DNA of 64,000 nucleotides from Flaccisagitta enflata (taxonomy: Eukaryota > Chaetognatha > Sagittoidea > Aphragmophora): assembly GCA_965153355.1 (NCBI GenBank), contig OZ231127.1, positions 98,580,001 through 98,644,000 on the forward strand, given 5' to 3'. This document shows, piece after piece, positions 11,260 to 21,636 of the stretch; positions within the stretch are counted from its first letter, which is position 1, and every line of letters begins with the position of its first letter. The translations under genes were made by a program, and so were the position numbers. The notes under the pieces were generated by a model that saw only the letters and a program-made list of their open reading frames with translations, ran no database searches and was not told the origin of the DNA.

Positions 11260-12024
11260 AAATGGATTCTGTAGAACGTTTGTTTTAGACAAACATCATT
11301 GCATTATGCTTGAAAATGTCACAAAAGAAACTGACAGCGATTTTCACAAAGTGGGACCCCATCGCGCACTTTTAGGGTCTATTGAAGATATGCCAACCCA
11401 ATGGAGGGCGCCTGAAGGCTACCATTGTGTTGAGTACTTCTTCTCCGAACAGATTGTTTTTCAACTAACGATTGTTAACTTTGGATACTTCTCAAAAAGC
11501 TGGGATGAAGATACTCAATTTGCTTTTCTCAACCCTACCACGTTCAAGAGGTTGACCAAACTGTTATTACGCTGAACATGTAGTATAGAATTGTCATAGG
11601 GAAGATCGAAACCGCATCCAATGAAAGCGAAGAGGAGGAGGAGGAGGAGGAGGTGAGCCTCAATGCCGGTATGGAGATGGTGAGCATTAACGCCGACAGG
11701 GAGGAAATGGAGGCCGAGGATCCTGGCAGACCAACAAATTCATCAAGTCTAAACCGGGTGAATGAGTGGATGGCTAAATATCCTGAAATGTTTGAAGCTG
11801 TGAGTGCCCAGAAGCCTGACAAAAACCATGGAGAAGAACCTAGGGTAGTGTTCATGCTACCCCCCAATGGAGACTATACGTTTGTAGGTAAGTTAAACGG
11901 AATTTCATATTTTTCTATCACCCTGGAATATAATTTATAAGCTCTGAACCTGATAAGCATTATTTGTAAAAAAAACAGAACCTTTTTTTGCATTATCACA
12001 GAAACAACCCGTTGGGTGGAATAG
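11260..12024 (+). CDS. Unrecognised spliced gene, 3' end
   Basis: I do not recognise the protein. A strong acceptor (poly-T then TTTTTGCAG, ending 11259) opens an exon reading FVLDKHHCIMLENVTKE through NPTTF at about 11550. The frame then shifts by one base near 11550 and there is an in-frame TAG near 11580, so the first block may be broken or joined differently. The second block runs through a poly-glutamate tract (about 11630), MEMVSINADREEMEAEDPG, and PRVVFMLPPNGDYTFV to a good donor at 11887/11888 (GTAAGT). The intron 11888-12001 ends in CATTATCACAG. A last exon of 23 nt (12002-12024) adds ETTRWVE and stops. AATAAA occurs about 25 nt later (near 12050). A piggyBac-like N-terminus was considered and is only weakly supported. 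Confidence 0.45.
11888..12001 (+). other. Intron of the gene at 11260-12024
   Basis: The 114-nt intron has a GTAAGT donor and a CAG acceptor. It joins codon phase 1 to phase 1 and leaves a short terminal exon followed by a polyadenylation signal. Confidence 0.5.
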
Positions 12025-12557
12025 ATACATATTGCTCTCAGTGGAAACGCAATAAAGAAGATGTTTGAAAAAGAAGATTTCCTGCGTACTCTTGATGAAG
12101 AAAAACCACAATGAGGATGCCATATCATTCATAACACAATGTTGTTGCCCTGTGGCAATGCTGGCATAAACAAAAATTAGGACAAGTGATTTACATTGTT
12201 GGCCTAATGCAACCGAGTTTATGAACGTTAAAAACTTTAAACAGTGATTAAATTTGATGCAGCGATTATATTGCTATAATCCTACAAGTTTTTATTAAGC
12301 TTTGATTGAATTTATTGAACATTTTTAATGTATGAAATGTGATGTTAAAAGACTTCAATAATGTGATTAAATGCTGGAATTAGGTTGATAAACAATGTTA
12401 TGAAGATATGAAATAAAAACTTGCCTAGACACTTGTTTTGGTATCATCCCAAGCGAGGATGAAAAGCAAAAGATTATTATTAAAAAGGCCATAAAGAAGA
12501 ATTTCAACCAAATTCAGGGGTCCGCCTAAAAATAGGTAAAAGCTAAGCATTGTTGCC
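12025..12557. other. Intergenic, no feature identified
   Basis: AT-rich sequence between the small spliced gene and the HELQ copy. No homologous N-terminal HELQ exon could be recognised on either strand. Confidence 0.4.
12050..12056 (+). terminator. Probable polyadenylation signal
   Basis: AATAAA lies about 25 nt after the stop codon of the short terminal exon at 12002-12024, the usual eukaryotic distance. Confidence 0.5.
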
Positions 12558-15390
12558 GATAGCTTTCGCCCAAGATTACGAAGAAAAAAAATCATTTGAG
12601 TGGGCATAAAATGGACAAGCTGATGGATGATGATGAGTTAGAATTGGGCAACAATTCTACCATTGAAGACAATTATGGACCATTTTTTGGACTTAGCCTC
12701 TATGTGAAACAATTGTTCCTACAGCACAGGAAAATATTGAAGTTGTATGAGGGGCAAGAGCAGTGTTTGTCATTGAATGGGTTAAAGGAGAAGGAGAATC
12801 TCATTTACAGCTTGCCAACTTCCAGCGGAAAGACATTGGTGGCCGAAATTCTCATGTTGCGCGAGCTTTTGCTTCATCACAAAGATGCGGTTTTTGTTCT
12901 CCCTTATGTGGCTATTGTTCAAGAAAAAGTGAAAGCCTTGGCGCCATTTTCCGTCAGTTTAGGATTTTATGTGGAGGAATATGCTGGTGCTAAAGGCTCC
13001 TTTCAACCATGGAAGAAACGCAAACGGAAAACTATATTCATTGCACCATTGAAAATTCGCCTCACTACTTAACTCTCTCATTGAAAATGGCAAAAGACAA
13101 AATGAAATTGGATTATTTGTGATTGATGAGCTGCACATGCTTGGTGATGGAACGTCTCGCGTGCTTTGCTGGAGACCATGGTGACCAAAGTTCTCCACTC
13201 TTGTGAGGGACGCAGATTGTTGGCATGTCTGCCACGCTGAGCAACATCAAAGATTTGCAGATTTTCCTGCGCGCCAAAGTTTATGAAAACAACTTTCGTC
13301 CGGTTGAGTTGGTAGAATACATCAAAATTGGTTTGTCCATATATGAAGTGGCAAAGGAGTCCATGCCAGCCGTCAATTGCGCTACTACCCAAGAGGATAA
13401 AATCCATCACAGCAGATACATTACATTTCCATACAGTGAAGAGATGGAAAAATTTGACCCAGACCATCTCCAGGGTTTGGTTTCTGAAGTGATTCCAGAG
13501 AAGTCATGTCTGATATTCTGCGCCAGCAAAAAGAATTGTGAAAATGTTGCGGTGATGCTTTGTAGTGCTATGCCAGATAAACTTCGGCGGATTCGGGAAG
13601 AGGAGCGGAAAGACTTATACAAGAATCTCCTGATTGAGACTCCAGGGGGAATCTGCCCTGTCCTAAAAAAGACTCTCCCTTATGGCGTAGCTAATCACCA
13701 TAGCGGGTTAACAGCTGGTGAGCGTCGTCTGATTGAAGAAGCGTACAGTGCTGGAGTTCTCTCTATTCTTACTTGTACGTCAACTCTTGCTGCTGGCGTT
13801 AATCTACCCGCCAAAAGAGTAATCCTCAGGTCTCCTTATCTGGTTTGTCTCCTATTACAAGAAGTCAATACAAGCAGATGGTGGGTCGTGCCGGAAGAGC
13901 CGGGATTGACGACTCAGGCGAGAGTTATTTGATTGCGCAGCCTAAAGATTATGCCCAAGTGATGAAGATTGTTTCTGGATCCTACGACGACTGTGTTAGT
14001 AGTTTAGCGGCAGTCTTGCGTCAGGATTTGAAGGACGCCCATGGCAATAGATATGACGGTGGCGGCAAAGAGTACATGAAACAGCTAGTGCTGTCTTGCG
14101 TGGGTTTGGAAATTACACAGTGTCGAAAATCCATTGTGTCTTTCCTAAAAAAGACGTTGTTGCACGTTCAGCAAGATAAGTTGGGCGTGGATATTGTTGT
14201 TTGCGCAGACAAAGCCATCCAGGATTTGGTTACTGCCCAACTGATCATTTGCTGCCCAAAGAAAGTGGACGATGATGATTCTCAGCAGATTTCCACTCCC
14301 TCACAGTCACCTACAACAACAACAAACGCTGACAATCTCCTAAATCCTGACAATTTGTCATATTCTGTCACAAATGACGACATACTTCCTTCTTCCATGA
14401 CATTGCCCATTGATGGTAACAAAAGTATCGGCTTTGAAAAGGGACAAAACAGTTTGAAAGAAAAGAGTACCAAATTGGGTGACGGTGGCACCAAAAGCAG
14501 CGGCAGCAATGGCCATTACAACACCACCGACGCAGCCTTGGTACAAGACCCAGGTCAATTTTTAAGAGTCACTGCTTTGGGAAAAGCCACTACAAAGGAG
14601 GTGTGGATGTGGATTGGTCTCAACGATTATACAGCGATCTGAAGGCCAATTTACAGAATTTGAACCTTGAGTGTACAATTCATTTGTTGTATCTGGTTAC
14701 TCCCTATGACGCAATAAGCATTGTTAAGCCTCAATGGATGACTTATTTTGAGTCTTTCAGCTGCCTCAACTCCACTGAAATTAAAGCGGCTGAGTTTATA
14801 GGTGTTCGAGAGTCGCATTTGGCAATGCGTGCTCGTGGTGTGACCAAGTCCACGTCCAAAGTAGATGATATGATTATAGCTCGTTTTTATTTGACACTCG
14901 TGCTTCGGGATTTGATGGCTGAGAAAACCATGTCTGGGAAGTAGCAGCCAAATTCACTATTGACAGAGGTTTCATTCAAGGACTTCTTCAAAGAGCGTCT
15001 GCGTTTTCTGTTTGCGTGATGCATTTCACGGAAGAGTTGAAAGAGTTTTGGGCATATCCATTGCTATTAAAAGATTTTATTCCTCGATTGACTCAATGCT
15101 CCAATCCAACTCTCAACCAACTCATGGAAATACCAGGTGTGAAAATTGGTCGCGCAAAGCAGCTTCTAAACGCAGGTTTTAAGAAAATTGCCGATGTGGC
15201 CAATGCTGAGCCCCATCAATTAACCAAGGCTATTCAGTTCCTGTCAAATCCCAAGGCGTTGGATGTTATTGAATCGGCCAAGATGATTTTGAAGAACAAA
15301 GTGGAGGCCCTTGAGGAAGAAGCTGAAGAGATGAGGGAATCAAATCGATTCAGTGTCGGAGATGGCAAGTTACCAAAAAGGAGAAAATAA
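12558..15390 (+). pseudogene. HELQ: HELQ (Mus301-type) DNA helicase copy, intronless and frameshifted
   Basis: HELQ is a nuclear 3'-5' superfamily-2 helicase acting in interstrand crosslink repair and homologous recombination, related to the POLQ helicase domain. Visible in order: the Q-like YEGQEQCLSLN segment, motif I PTSSGKT (about 12820), PYVAIVQEK, VIDELHMLGDG (motif II DE-H, about 13110), GMSATLSN (motif III), FCASKKNCENV, LPYGVANHHSGLT, TCTSTLAAGVNLPAKRVI and QYKQMVGRAGRAG (motif VI), then the winged-helix, ratchet and helix-hairpin-helix C-terminus to LEEEAEEMRE. The roughly 270-residue N-terminus of vertebrate HELQ is absent. At least six one-base shifts break the frame, near 13055, 13165, 13210, 13840, 14600 and 14940. 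A low-complexity insertion of about 90 residues (14270-14540, rich in T, S, D) interrupts the winged-helix region. There are no introns, although vertebrate HELQ has many. It could be a retrocopy, or a real gene with consensus errors. Confidence 0.9.
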
Positions 15391-15659
15391 ATGACAGATG
15401 GATCGACTGAATATTTAATTTTGAAGATTTGATGGTGTGACATGTTTTGGAAAGCACATTTATTGATATGCAAGTAATGATATTCTTTTGGTAGATTTAT
15501 TGCATATTTATTGACTTTTATTTTAACCAACATATGAGTGCACCAAACAATTTGTTTTTCCATTTCAAAAACTATTGCTCAGATTTGATTTGGCTGCCCA
15601 TGTTGAAAATCAATGCCCACAGTGACCTGTTGCATATAAGTACTGTTTTTCGCCAATAG

Positions 15660-17751
15660 ATTTCATGAACATGGACAAGCATGTTCAAGCTTGTAATTCT
15701 GACAACAAGAGCAATGGCATTCATATCACTGACATACATGAAGACGTTGTTGGCATTTCCAATCCAGCCTCATGGAAAGTTGGACAAAATGTTCCTTTGG
15801 TTGTCAAGGACAGTGGCATAACTGAGAAAGTATTGATGCTCATAACAGAGATTATTGCCATGATCATATGCAGTATTTAAACAAACGATTGTGAGATTAG
15901 AGAAATCAAATGAATCCAGGATGAACAAGGAAAATGTGTCAATGGTTGGGTTGCAACAGCGGCCATCCAGTGGACCTTTGAAAAATGATTTGGAAATGGA
16001 AGATATGGAAAAAATTAGGTTGGGAATGAGCCAAGAAATGAATGAAAAACAGATTGAGTTTTTGCATCAACACAGTGCCAATGGGGCTGCTGTCAATACT
16101 GTTTTATTATCAGCCGGTGCCTCCAAAAGTAACAACAACCATAACAACAGCGCCAGTTTAGAATTGGAAGTACATCGTCTTTCCACACAGATGCAGACTT
16201 TGGAAAGTCAACAACAACTTATAGTCAGATCTGATTCCACGCCAATGTTAAATGCAAGTTCATTGTCATTTCCGCCAACCACTGTTGCTGTTGATTTAAA
16301 GGAGGATGTTAGTGGTATGGTTATGAAAACACTTGAATTGTGCCTTCGTAAGGCAGACAAGTACGAAGAAATGGCGATGGTTTTGAATGTTTCTTTGGAT
16401 AGACTGTTGACCCAAATCAACGAAATTGACAACCAAAGGAGAAAAGAAAGTGAATCAAGAGAAGCCCAAGAAAGGAAGATTCAGGTGGGTGTGGTTATTG
16501 ATTTGAAATGACTAAAATGCCATAAGTGAATAAAATGACTTTGACTGACTTAAATTGACCCATAATGATCTAAAATGACCAAAAATTTAGATTTGAATCT
16601 AAATGACCTAGATGGACTTAAATTGATCTAAAATCAGTAGTTTGACTTAAAATGGTCTAATTTGACGTTAAATGACTAATGGACTGAAAAAAAAATTTAG
16701 TAGGAATAAAATGAATAAAAAATGTAAAATGTGACCAACAGACCAACAGACAAACCAATTGGCTAAGTGGAGTGTAAAGTCGCATAGCACGCAAGTAAAA
16801 AATGGTTATATTCAAGTATTATCCTAAAAAAGGTCGTATACAAGGCTATTCTAGTGGGTGGGCAGGGGCAGTGATGAAATAGTTCTACCAAGCAGTTGGA
16901 TAGGAGCAGTAACCCTAAACCGCCCACAAACGCCGAAAAAGCAAAGTGTTACCGACCGACTGACCAACCAACCAAAAGACGGACAGAGTGGGTTGTAGAG
17001 TCGCGCACATGATTAAAAATTTCATCAATGTTTTATACTTGTTATCAGCAATTGGAACATGCTTTGGCTCTGAAAGATGTTGCTCAGGCCGATCAGTTGA
17101 GGAGATCAGAATTGATGGAGTGCACTTCCTACAACGGAGTTCTGGTGTGGAAAATTAGTGACTTTGCAAAAAAGAAGCAAGATGCCATGAGTGGAACGCA
17201 AACCAGCATCTACTCTCCATGTTTTTTCACTTCCAGATTTGGATATAAGATGTGTGCCAGGTAAGAGCAAGAGCTTTGTTTATGAGGCATTAGGCCAATG
17301 AATCAATGATGTTGATCTTATTGTTATATATTGCTAGCTATACATATTTTTCTGGAAGATTTTATAACCCAAGTTGCGAGCACACATTCTAATTTTTGAT
17401 TTTTTGAATTTCAGGATTTATTTAAATGGCGACGGAATGGGCAAGGGCAAATACATGTCGTTATTCTTTGTAATCATGAGGAGTAGGTATGACGCTTTAT
17501 TGACGTGGTCTTTCAAGCAAAAGGTCACCCTCATGCTTTTGGACCAAGGCCCTGCGGGTGAACATGTTGTTGATGCATTCAGACCAGATCCTAATTTGTC
17601 CTCTTTCAAGAGACCCGTTTCAGAGATGAACATTGCTTCTGGATGCCCATTATTTGTTCCTTTAAACCTTTTGGAGTCAAACAGAATGTATGTAAAGGAC
17701 GATACAGCTTTTGTAAAGATTATAGTAGACACACAGGGATTACAAGAATAG
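15660..17751 (+). CDS. TRAF3-like adaptor, C-terminal part (zinc finger end, coiled coil, MATH/TRAF-C)
   Basis: TRAF proteins trimerise under receptors of the TNF/Toll type in the cytoplasm and pass signals to NF-kB and MAP kinases. Exons seen: 15660-16484, 17049-17260 and 17415-17751, with introns 16485-17048 (GTGGGT...TTATCAG) and 17261-17414 (GTAAGA...TTTCAG). Phases match (0 and 2). The first exon begins with MDKHVQAC, the usual end of a TRAF zinc finger. It is broken by a shift or stop near 15850-15890, then continues into a polar coiled-coil segment (VMKTLELCLRKADKYEEMAM). The last two exons form the MATH domain: GVLVWKISDF, YSPCFFTSRFGYKMCAR, IYLNGDGMGKGKYMSLFF, FKQKVTLMLLDQG, FKRPVSEMNIASGCP and YVKDDTAFVKIIVD, closest to the TRAF3/5 type. 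No RING domain is found upstream before HELQ, so the gene is 5'-incomplete or the N-terminal exons were lost. Confidence 0.85.
16505..16700 (+). repeat. TGACTTAAAA-type decamer minisatellite in TRAF intron
   Basis: Degenerate 10-11-bp units (tgacttaaat, tgacctaaaa) lie immediately 5' of a HINE-like terminus. The same pairing of decamer array and terminus forms the complete copy at 46476-47046. Confidence 0.65.
16701..16800 (+). repeat. HINE-like 3' terminus
   Basis: aggaataaaatgaataaaaa, gtgaccaacagaccaacaga, then gtgtaaagtcgcatagcacg and caagtaaaaa. The terminal hairpin is slightly degraded. It lies in the TRAF intron. Confidence 0.6.
16830..17018 (+). repeat. HINE-like element in TRAF intron
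   Basis: The 5' part is aaggtcgtatacaaggctat and gtgggtgggcaggggcagtg, followed by ggataggagcagtaa, a short CCGACC-type array (16955-16985), and the 3' end gggttgtagagtcgcgcaca. This second insertion in the same 564-nt intron ends just before the acceptor at 17048. Confidence 0.65.
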
Positions 17752-17841
17752 TGATTAAGATTGTTTGTGTATTATTTGTGAATGGATGATATTTTGTGTA
17801 TAATTTGTGTACAGATTTGACCAAGATCAAAGCAAGCGAAG

Positions 17842-18551
17842 ATGTCACAATACGGCTGGACTCATAATCATGCACCAAGATGTGAGCGCAACTTTTGGTT
17901 TTGCTGTATGATGGAAGGATAAGCAAAGGGAAAATACCCTGTGAAAGAGGAAATTTTGAAGGAGATTGCCGAAGCAGAAACCTTCATAAACAAATGCAGT
18001 GACGATGAAATACATCATTACCGTCTCATCTGTGTGCCATGGAAGGAGGTATCTCCATATGACAACACACCGCCGAGAATTGGACTGAACAAGAATGGCA
18101 GCGCTGAATGGATATATGGAGAGGAAAACGATGGGAAATCTGAGGACCGCCTTCGCTGAAGGATCCAAATGCCTATGGTATGGCAGATCCCAGCACAACA
18201 TCCCATTCGGTCACCAAGATGGCTGCCTACGTGAAAGGGACAATGGCGGTGGGGAAAAAGGTGTACAGCGAGTGTATTAACATTGCAGATAGAAAAAGGA
18301 AGCTTGACAGGGAATGGGAGCAGAAGGCGGCAGAATGGAGTGTGGAGAATGAGGTGTTTTATGGCTGTGAGCCTGAAATGTACAAAAAGCGAAGAATTGA
18401 TGATGAGTGGCAGGCTAGGATGGATCAATGGGAACATGAAAAGCGGCAATGTCAGCTGCATTTTGAGGCTTGGCGGAAGGTGAAAGGTGTTGGTGTTGGT
18501 GTGGAAAGCAAAGACAAAGACGATGATGACGACAATGGTGGCGACTATTAA
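17842..18551 (+). pseudogene. Unrecognised gene, charged coiled-coil C-terminus, broken frame
   Basis: No family recognised. Reading from ATG 17842 gives MSQYGWTHNHAPRCERNFW, an in-frame TAA at 17920, then KGKYPVKEEILKEIAEAETF to NDGKSE. A one-base shift near 18145 continues as GPPSLKDPNAYGMADPSTTS, and the frame is then open to 18551. The C-terminal third is rich in W, E, K and R (DREWEQKAAEWSVENEVF; DEWQARMDQWEHEKRQC), resembling a coiled coil, and ends in an acidic D-run. An AATAAA at about 18727 could serve it. The continuous reading sense on both sides of the shift suggests a former or real gene. The intact downstream part starts at ATG 18180. Confidence 0.45.
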
Positions 18552-18997
18552 AACATGGACGCGAAAGACGCCGACAAAAAGTATGACAACGACTGTGGAT
18601 GGCGATGACAAGGACGATATCCATGGCAAAACTTTTGTTGTTGATGGTGATGTAATTTGTTATGTATTTCAACATGGGACTATGGAATGTATATAGTTGG
18701 TAATCTATTTTTGCAGATACCGAGCAAATAAAATGGTTTGTGACTGTGAATATGCTGAAAAAACAATGGAATGGACAAAGACACGCAGGCCTGTGTAGCA
18801 GAAAAGTTGACTTTGGATCATTCATTGTCGTTGGTGAATGAAGCGGAAACGTTGGCCACCAAAGACACATCTATGATTACCAGAGATCATCAAGGACTAA
18901 GACGAATAAATTCAACTACGAAAACTGTCGTTGTTTTTGGATTACACATATTCAAGATTTGTGTGGATTTTGTGTTCGTGGCTGCAGGTGCCAAGCG

Positions 18998-19186
18998 ATG
19001 GACGCATATTACGACAGAGAAGCAGAGGAGCAAGAGGAAAAAATGAGGAATGTCAGAGAGGAACATGAGAAGAGGAGGAAGATAAGGGAGAAGGCGTTTC
19101 GGGAAAGGTTGGCAAAGGAAAGTGAGGAAAGAAGGAAAGACGCGGCAAAATGGTTTGGGAGAGAGATGGATTATTCTACCACATAA
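18998..19186 (+). CDS. Short highly charged coiled-coil ORF, likely an exon
   Basis: 62 codons from ATG 18998, following a pyrimidine-poor CTGCAG acceptor-like site at 18986. The product is nearly all E, K and R (EEKMRNVREEHEKRRKIREK, then ERRKDAAKWFGREMDY), as expected of one long alpha helix. Its composition recalls the C-terminal segment at 18300-18480. No family assigned; it may be an exon of the preceding or following gene. Confidence 0.35.
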   Translation: MDAYYDREAEEQEEKMRNVREEHEKRRKIREKAFRERLAKESEERRKDAAKWFGREMDYSTT

Positions 19187-19296
19187 AACTTTTTTTGTAT
19201 TTTGCAATCGCAATCAATGATTAATGACTGATTAAAAAATGGATTATTAGTTTGTAATTGTAATGCTGATTGTGGTTGTGATTTGTTTATTTGCAG

Positions 19297-20014
19297 ATTG
19301 GCAAATTCCATTGACCTGACATTGAGTTGTGTGGAAATTAGTGAAGTGGATACCAAAATGGAATTTAAGAATTGTAATTATGACTGTAACATCTGTCGTG
19401 AGGTCGATGCTCAATCGGTAGAAAATAGAAAAGTGGATGGGGTTGAGAATTTGATGGAAAGCAAGACGGAGAATGAGGTGGTTCTAACAAAGGATGGGAT
19501 GGCGGAGGGTGTGGAGTTGAGACGTAGCCAATGCGATGTACATGGATTTAGTTCCAATGGTGTATGGTTTGGAGATGCAGATGGTTTGGAGGAGTGGTTG
19601 TCTCAAGTGACGATGAACGAGGATAAAAACCCCAAAGAAACTGAGACTTTGATAATGGACTTACCCAATTTGAGCAATTCTCCTCCTCCTCCTCCTCCTC
19701 CTTCTCCTCCTCCTCCTCCTCCTCCTCTTCCAACTCAATTTGGCGAGAGGATGCTGATGGGCGATTCATCCGTGGAGGCGACGAGTGTGCGGCCCATTAC
19801 ACCGGTGATGAATGGTGATGCAAAGAAGGTGTGGATGGAGATGTCCTGCGCAAGAGTTTCATCCATGTCATCGGATGACAACCATGCGCCCGATTGCCGT
19901 TGCGCGCCCAATTGCCGCTGCATGCGCATTGGAATGGATTATGACACATGTGGACTTAGCAGGGAAATAGAAAACAAGCAGTATGAGAGAAGTGAGAAAG
20001 ACTCTGTTAGCTAA
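19297..20014 (+). CDS. Unrecognised proline-rich, cysteine-cluster protein (last exon)
   Basis: A good acceptor (ATTTGTTTATTTGCAG, ending 19296) opens a frame that runs to TAA at 20012-20014; the first internal ATG is at 19358. The product has an N-terminal CNYDCNIC motif, a middle PPPPPPPSPPPPPPPLP stretch encoded by CCT repeats (19680-19735), and a C-terminal CRCAPNCRC cluster, then CGLSREIENKQYERSEKD. Proline stretches of this type bind SH3, WW or EVH1 domains and cysteine clusters may bind metal; both are inferences. Upstream exons are not defined, so the start is uncertain. The frame is intact over its whole length. Confidence 0.55.
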
Positions 20015-20169
20015 GGCTAAATTTTAATTTGTGGTAAATGGCTTTAAGTTCTTGTTGGAGTGATGTTAAGATGTGAAAATGGTATAAGGTGAAAGATATT
20101 TATTAGAATTTTAAACAGGTATAAAACCGTTTTGATTTTTGGCCAAACAATGTATTCGTTAACCAATAC

Positions 20170-20892
20170 ATGAATGATTTTTTACCTAGGCTAAACAAGC
20201 TGTTCCTGAAAATGAACTCTGTTTGCAAAAAAACTTTTAAAATCGATAAATGCCGAATTGTGTTTATTGATGCCCACCCAAATGAGTTTAAGAAGATCGG
20301 GCTTGCTTTCATCAAGCCCATAATCCGGCCGGACAACAAAAATTTTGTTTGTAGTGAACTCACTATGTTCACTCGCGGGGAGTTTGAAGAGTTTCTCTCC
20401 GTGGCCAAGCGGATGGCCGTAGATGAAGCCTGTCCATGGAAAGGAATAAAGGACGATGACGAACTGCTGCATTTTTTCTCACCTGACCATTTTGTCATTG
20501 AGAGGGCAGAGCTCGCGTCGCATTATGACATCAAGTTTGAAGAGGAAGAGGAGGAAGAGGAGGAGGAAGAGGAAGAGGAGGAGTTGGAAATTGTAAGTGA
20601 GCAAAACATCAACTGCGACCCTGAGGACGTCGAGTGGTGGATGAAAGAAAATGATGACAAAGTCGGGCAGTCAAAGATCAAGATTGTTCATCTGATGGAT
20701 GCGCTGCCGATCGATGACTTTGTTGAAACTAACGACTACCGAGAAAAGCGGCATATCGCGCTTGATTCCGAATGTCTGAAAACACTTTTCAGTCTTGGTC
20801 CTGCTATTCTTTCAGCATACGAAATTCCTGATTACGATTGTCGATGTGTTCGTTATAACGAGTTAGGATATCTGACCTGTAAACCTTTGTAA
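20170..20892 (+). CDS. Unrecognised intact intronless ORF, acidic (240 aa)
   Basis: ATG 20170 to TAA 20892 with no interruption. The N-terminal half contains hydrophobic strand-like segments (CRIVFIDAHPNEF; IGLAFIKPII) and the phrase MFTRGEFEEFLSVAKRMAVD. A run of about 15 glutamates (20540-20585) separates it from a C-terminal half with DPEDVEWWMKENDDK and YEIPDYDCRCVRYN. No signal peptide or membrane segment, so probably cytosolic or nuclear. No family recognised. GC content and codon use are higher than in the flanking AT-rich DNA, which supports coding. No poly(A) signal was identified. Confidence 0.6.
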   Translation: MNDFLPRLNKLFLKMNSVCKKTFKIDKCRIVFIDAHPNEFKKIGLAFIKPIIRPDNKNFVCSELTMFTRGEFEEFLSVAKRMAVDEACPWKGIKDDDELLHFFSPDHFVIERAELASHYDIKFEEEEEEEEEEEEEEELEIVSEQNINCDPEDVEWWMKENDDKVGQSKIKIVHLMDALPIDDFVETNDYREKRHIALDSECLKTLFSLGPAILSAYEIPDYDCRCVRYNELGYLTCKPL

Positions 20893-21040
20893 ACGGCAAA
20901 AAAAAATTGCGCATTTTGATAACAATGAAGAGAAACACTTTTGATCGGCAGATTTTGTTTTTTTCTCTTCAAAAACCGTGAAAAAAAGAATTACAATTAG
21001 ATATTTCTTTAATTCCTTTTAATTTATTTTATTTTCAAGT

Positions 21041-21401
21041 GTTAGATTAGCCCTCCCAGTCCTCAATTTAGCCCTCCCAAGCCTCAATTTTTTCCTCTAG
21101 GCCTCAGATTAGCCCTCTTGGCTTGAAAATAGCCTCTCCCATGCCTCAAATCTACCCCCAGACCTCAAATCTGCTCTCCAGACCTTTAATTAGCCCTCCA
21201 AGCATTAAAGTAACCCTCCAAACCTCAAATTGGCTTTCTAAGCATTAATTGTGCCCTACATACCTTAAATATGCCTCAGTGGCCTAAATCAGCCATATAA
21301 GGCGGGAAATATACCCGCTCAAGACAGACGGAAGGACAGACATGTTGAAATTCATTCCTGTGTTCTACAGGACATTGGTCCTCTGATACCGTTGCCCTGC
21401 T
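21041..21401. mobile_element. Foldback element, partial (core and right end)
   Basis: A 20-bp minisatellite ('ccctccaggcctcaaattag' type, 21041-21300) is followed by a GACA/GACG tetranucleotide stretch and the right terminal segment (tgttctacaggacattgg ... gttgccctgct). A left end is not recognisable. Confidence 0.55.
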
Positions 21402-21636
21402 CTCATTGGATCATTTTCAGCAGGGCATCTGGCACCGCTGGCCATGTGCCATGCTTGGATGACTAGTTAAAGGCCATTGTTTGTATAATATGCCTACACT
21501 TATGTCCAGCAGAGATAAAGGGAATATGCGAAAAGGGATGCTACATAACCATCCTTAAGAGTGCAAGAACAAGTATTGGTTTGCCAAATTTTTGAAGCGT
21601 GTGCAATGGGAACTTACCCTTCAAAAAATTACAAAA

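Noticed and set aside
11290-11575. piggyBac transposase N-terminus
   Set aside because: Only a loose GP...EYFFSE resemblance; no DDD catalytic core follows, and the downstream sequence is a differently spliced acidic protein.
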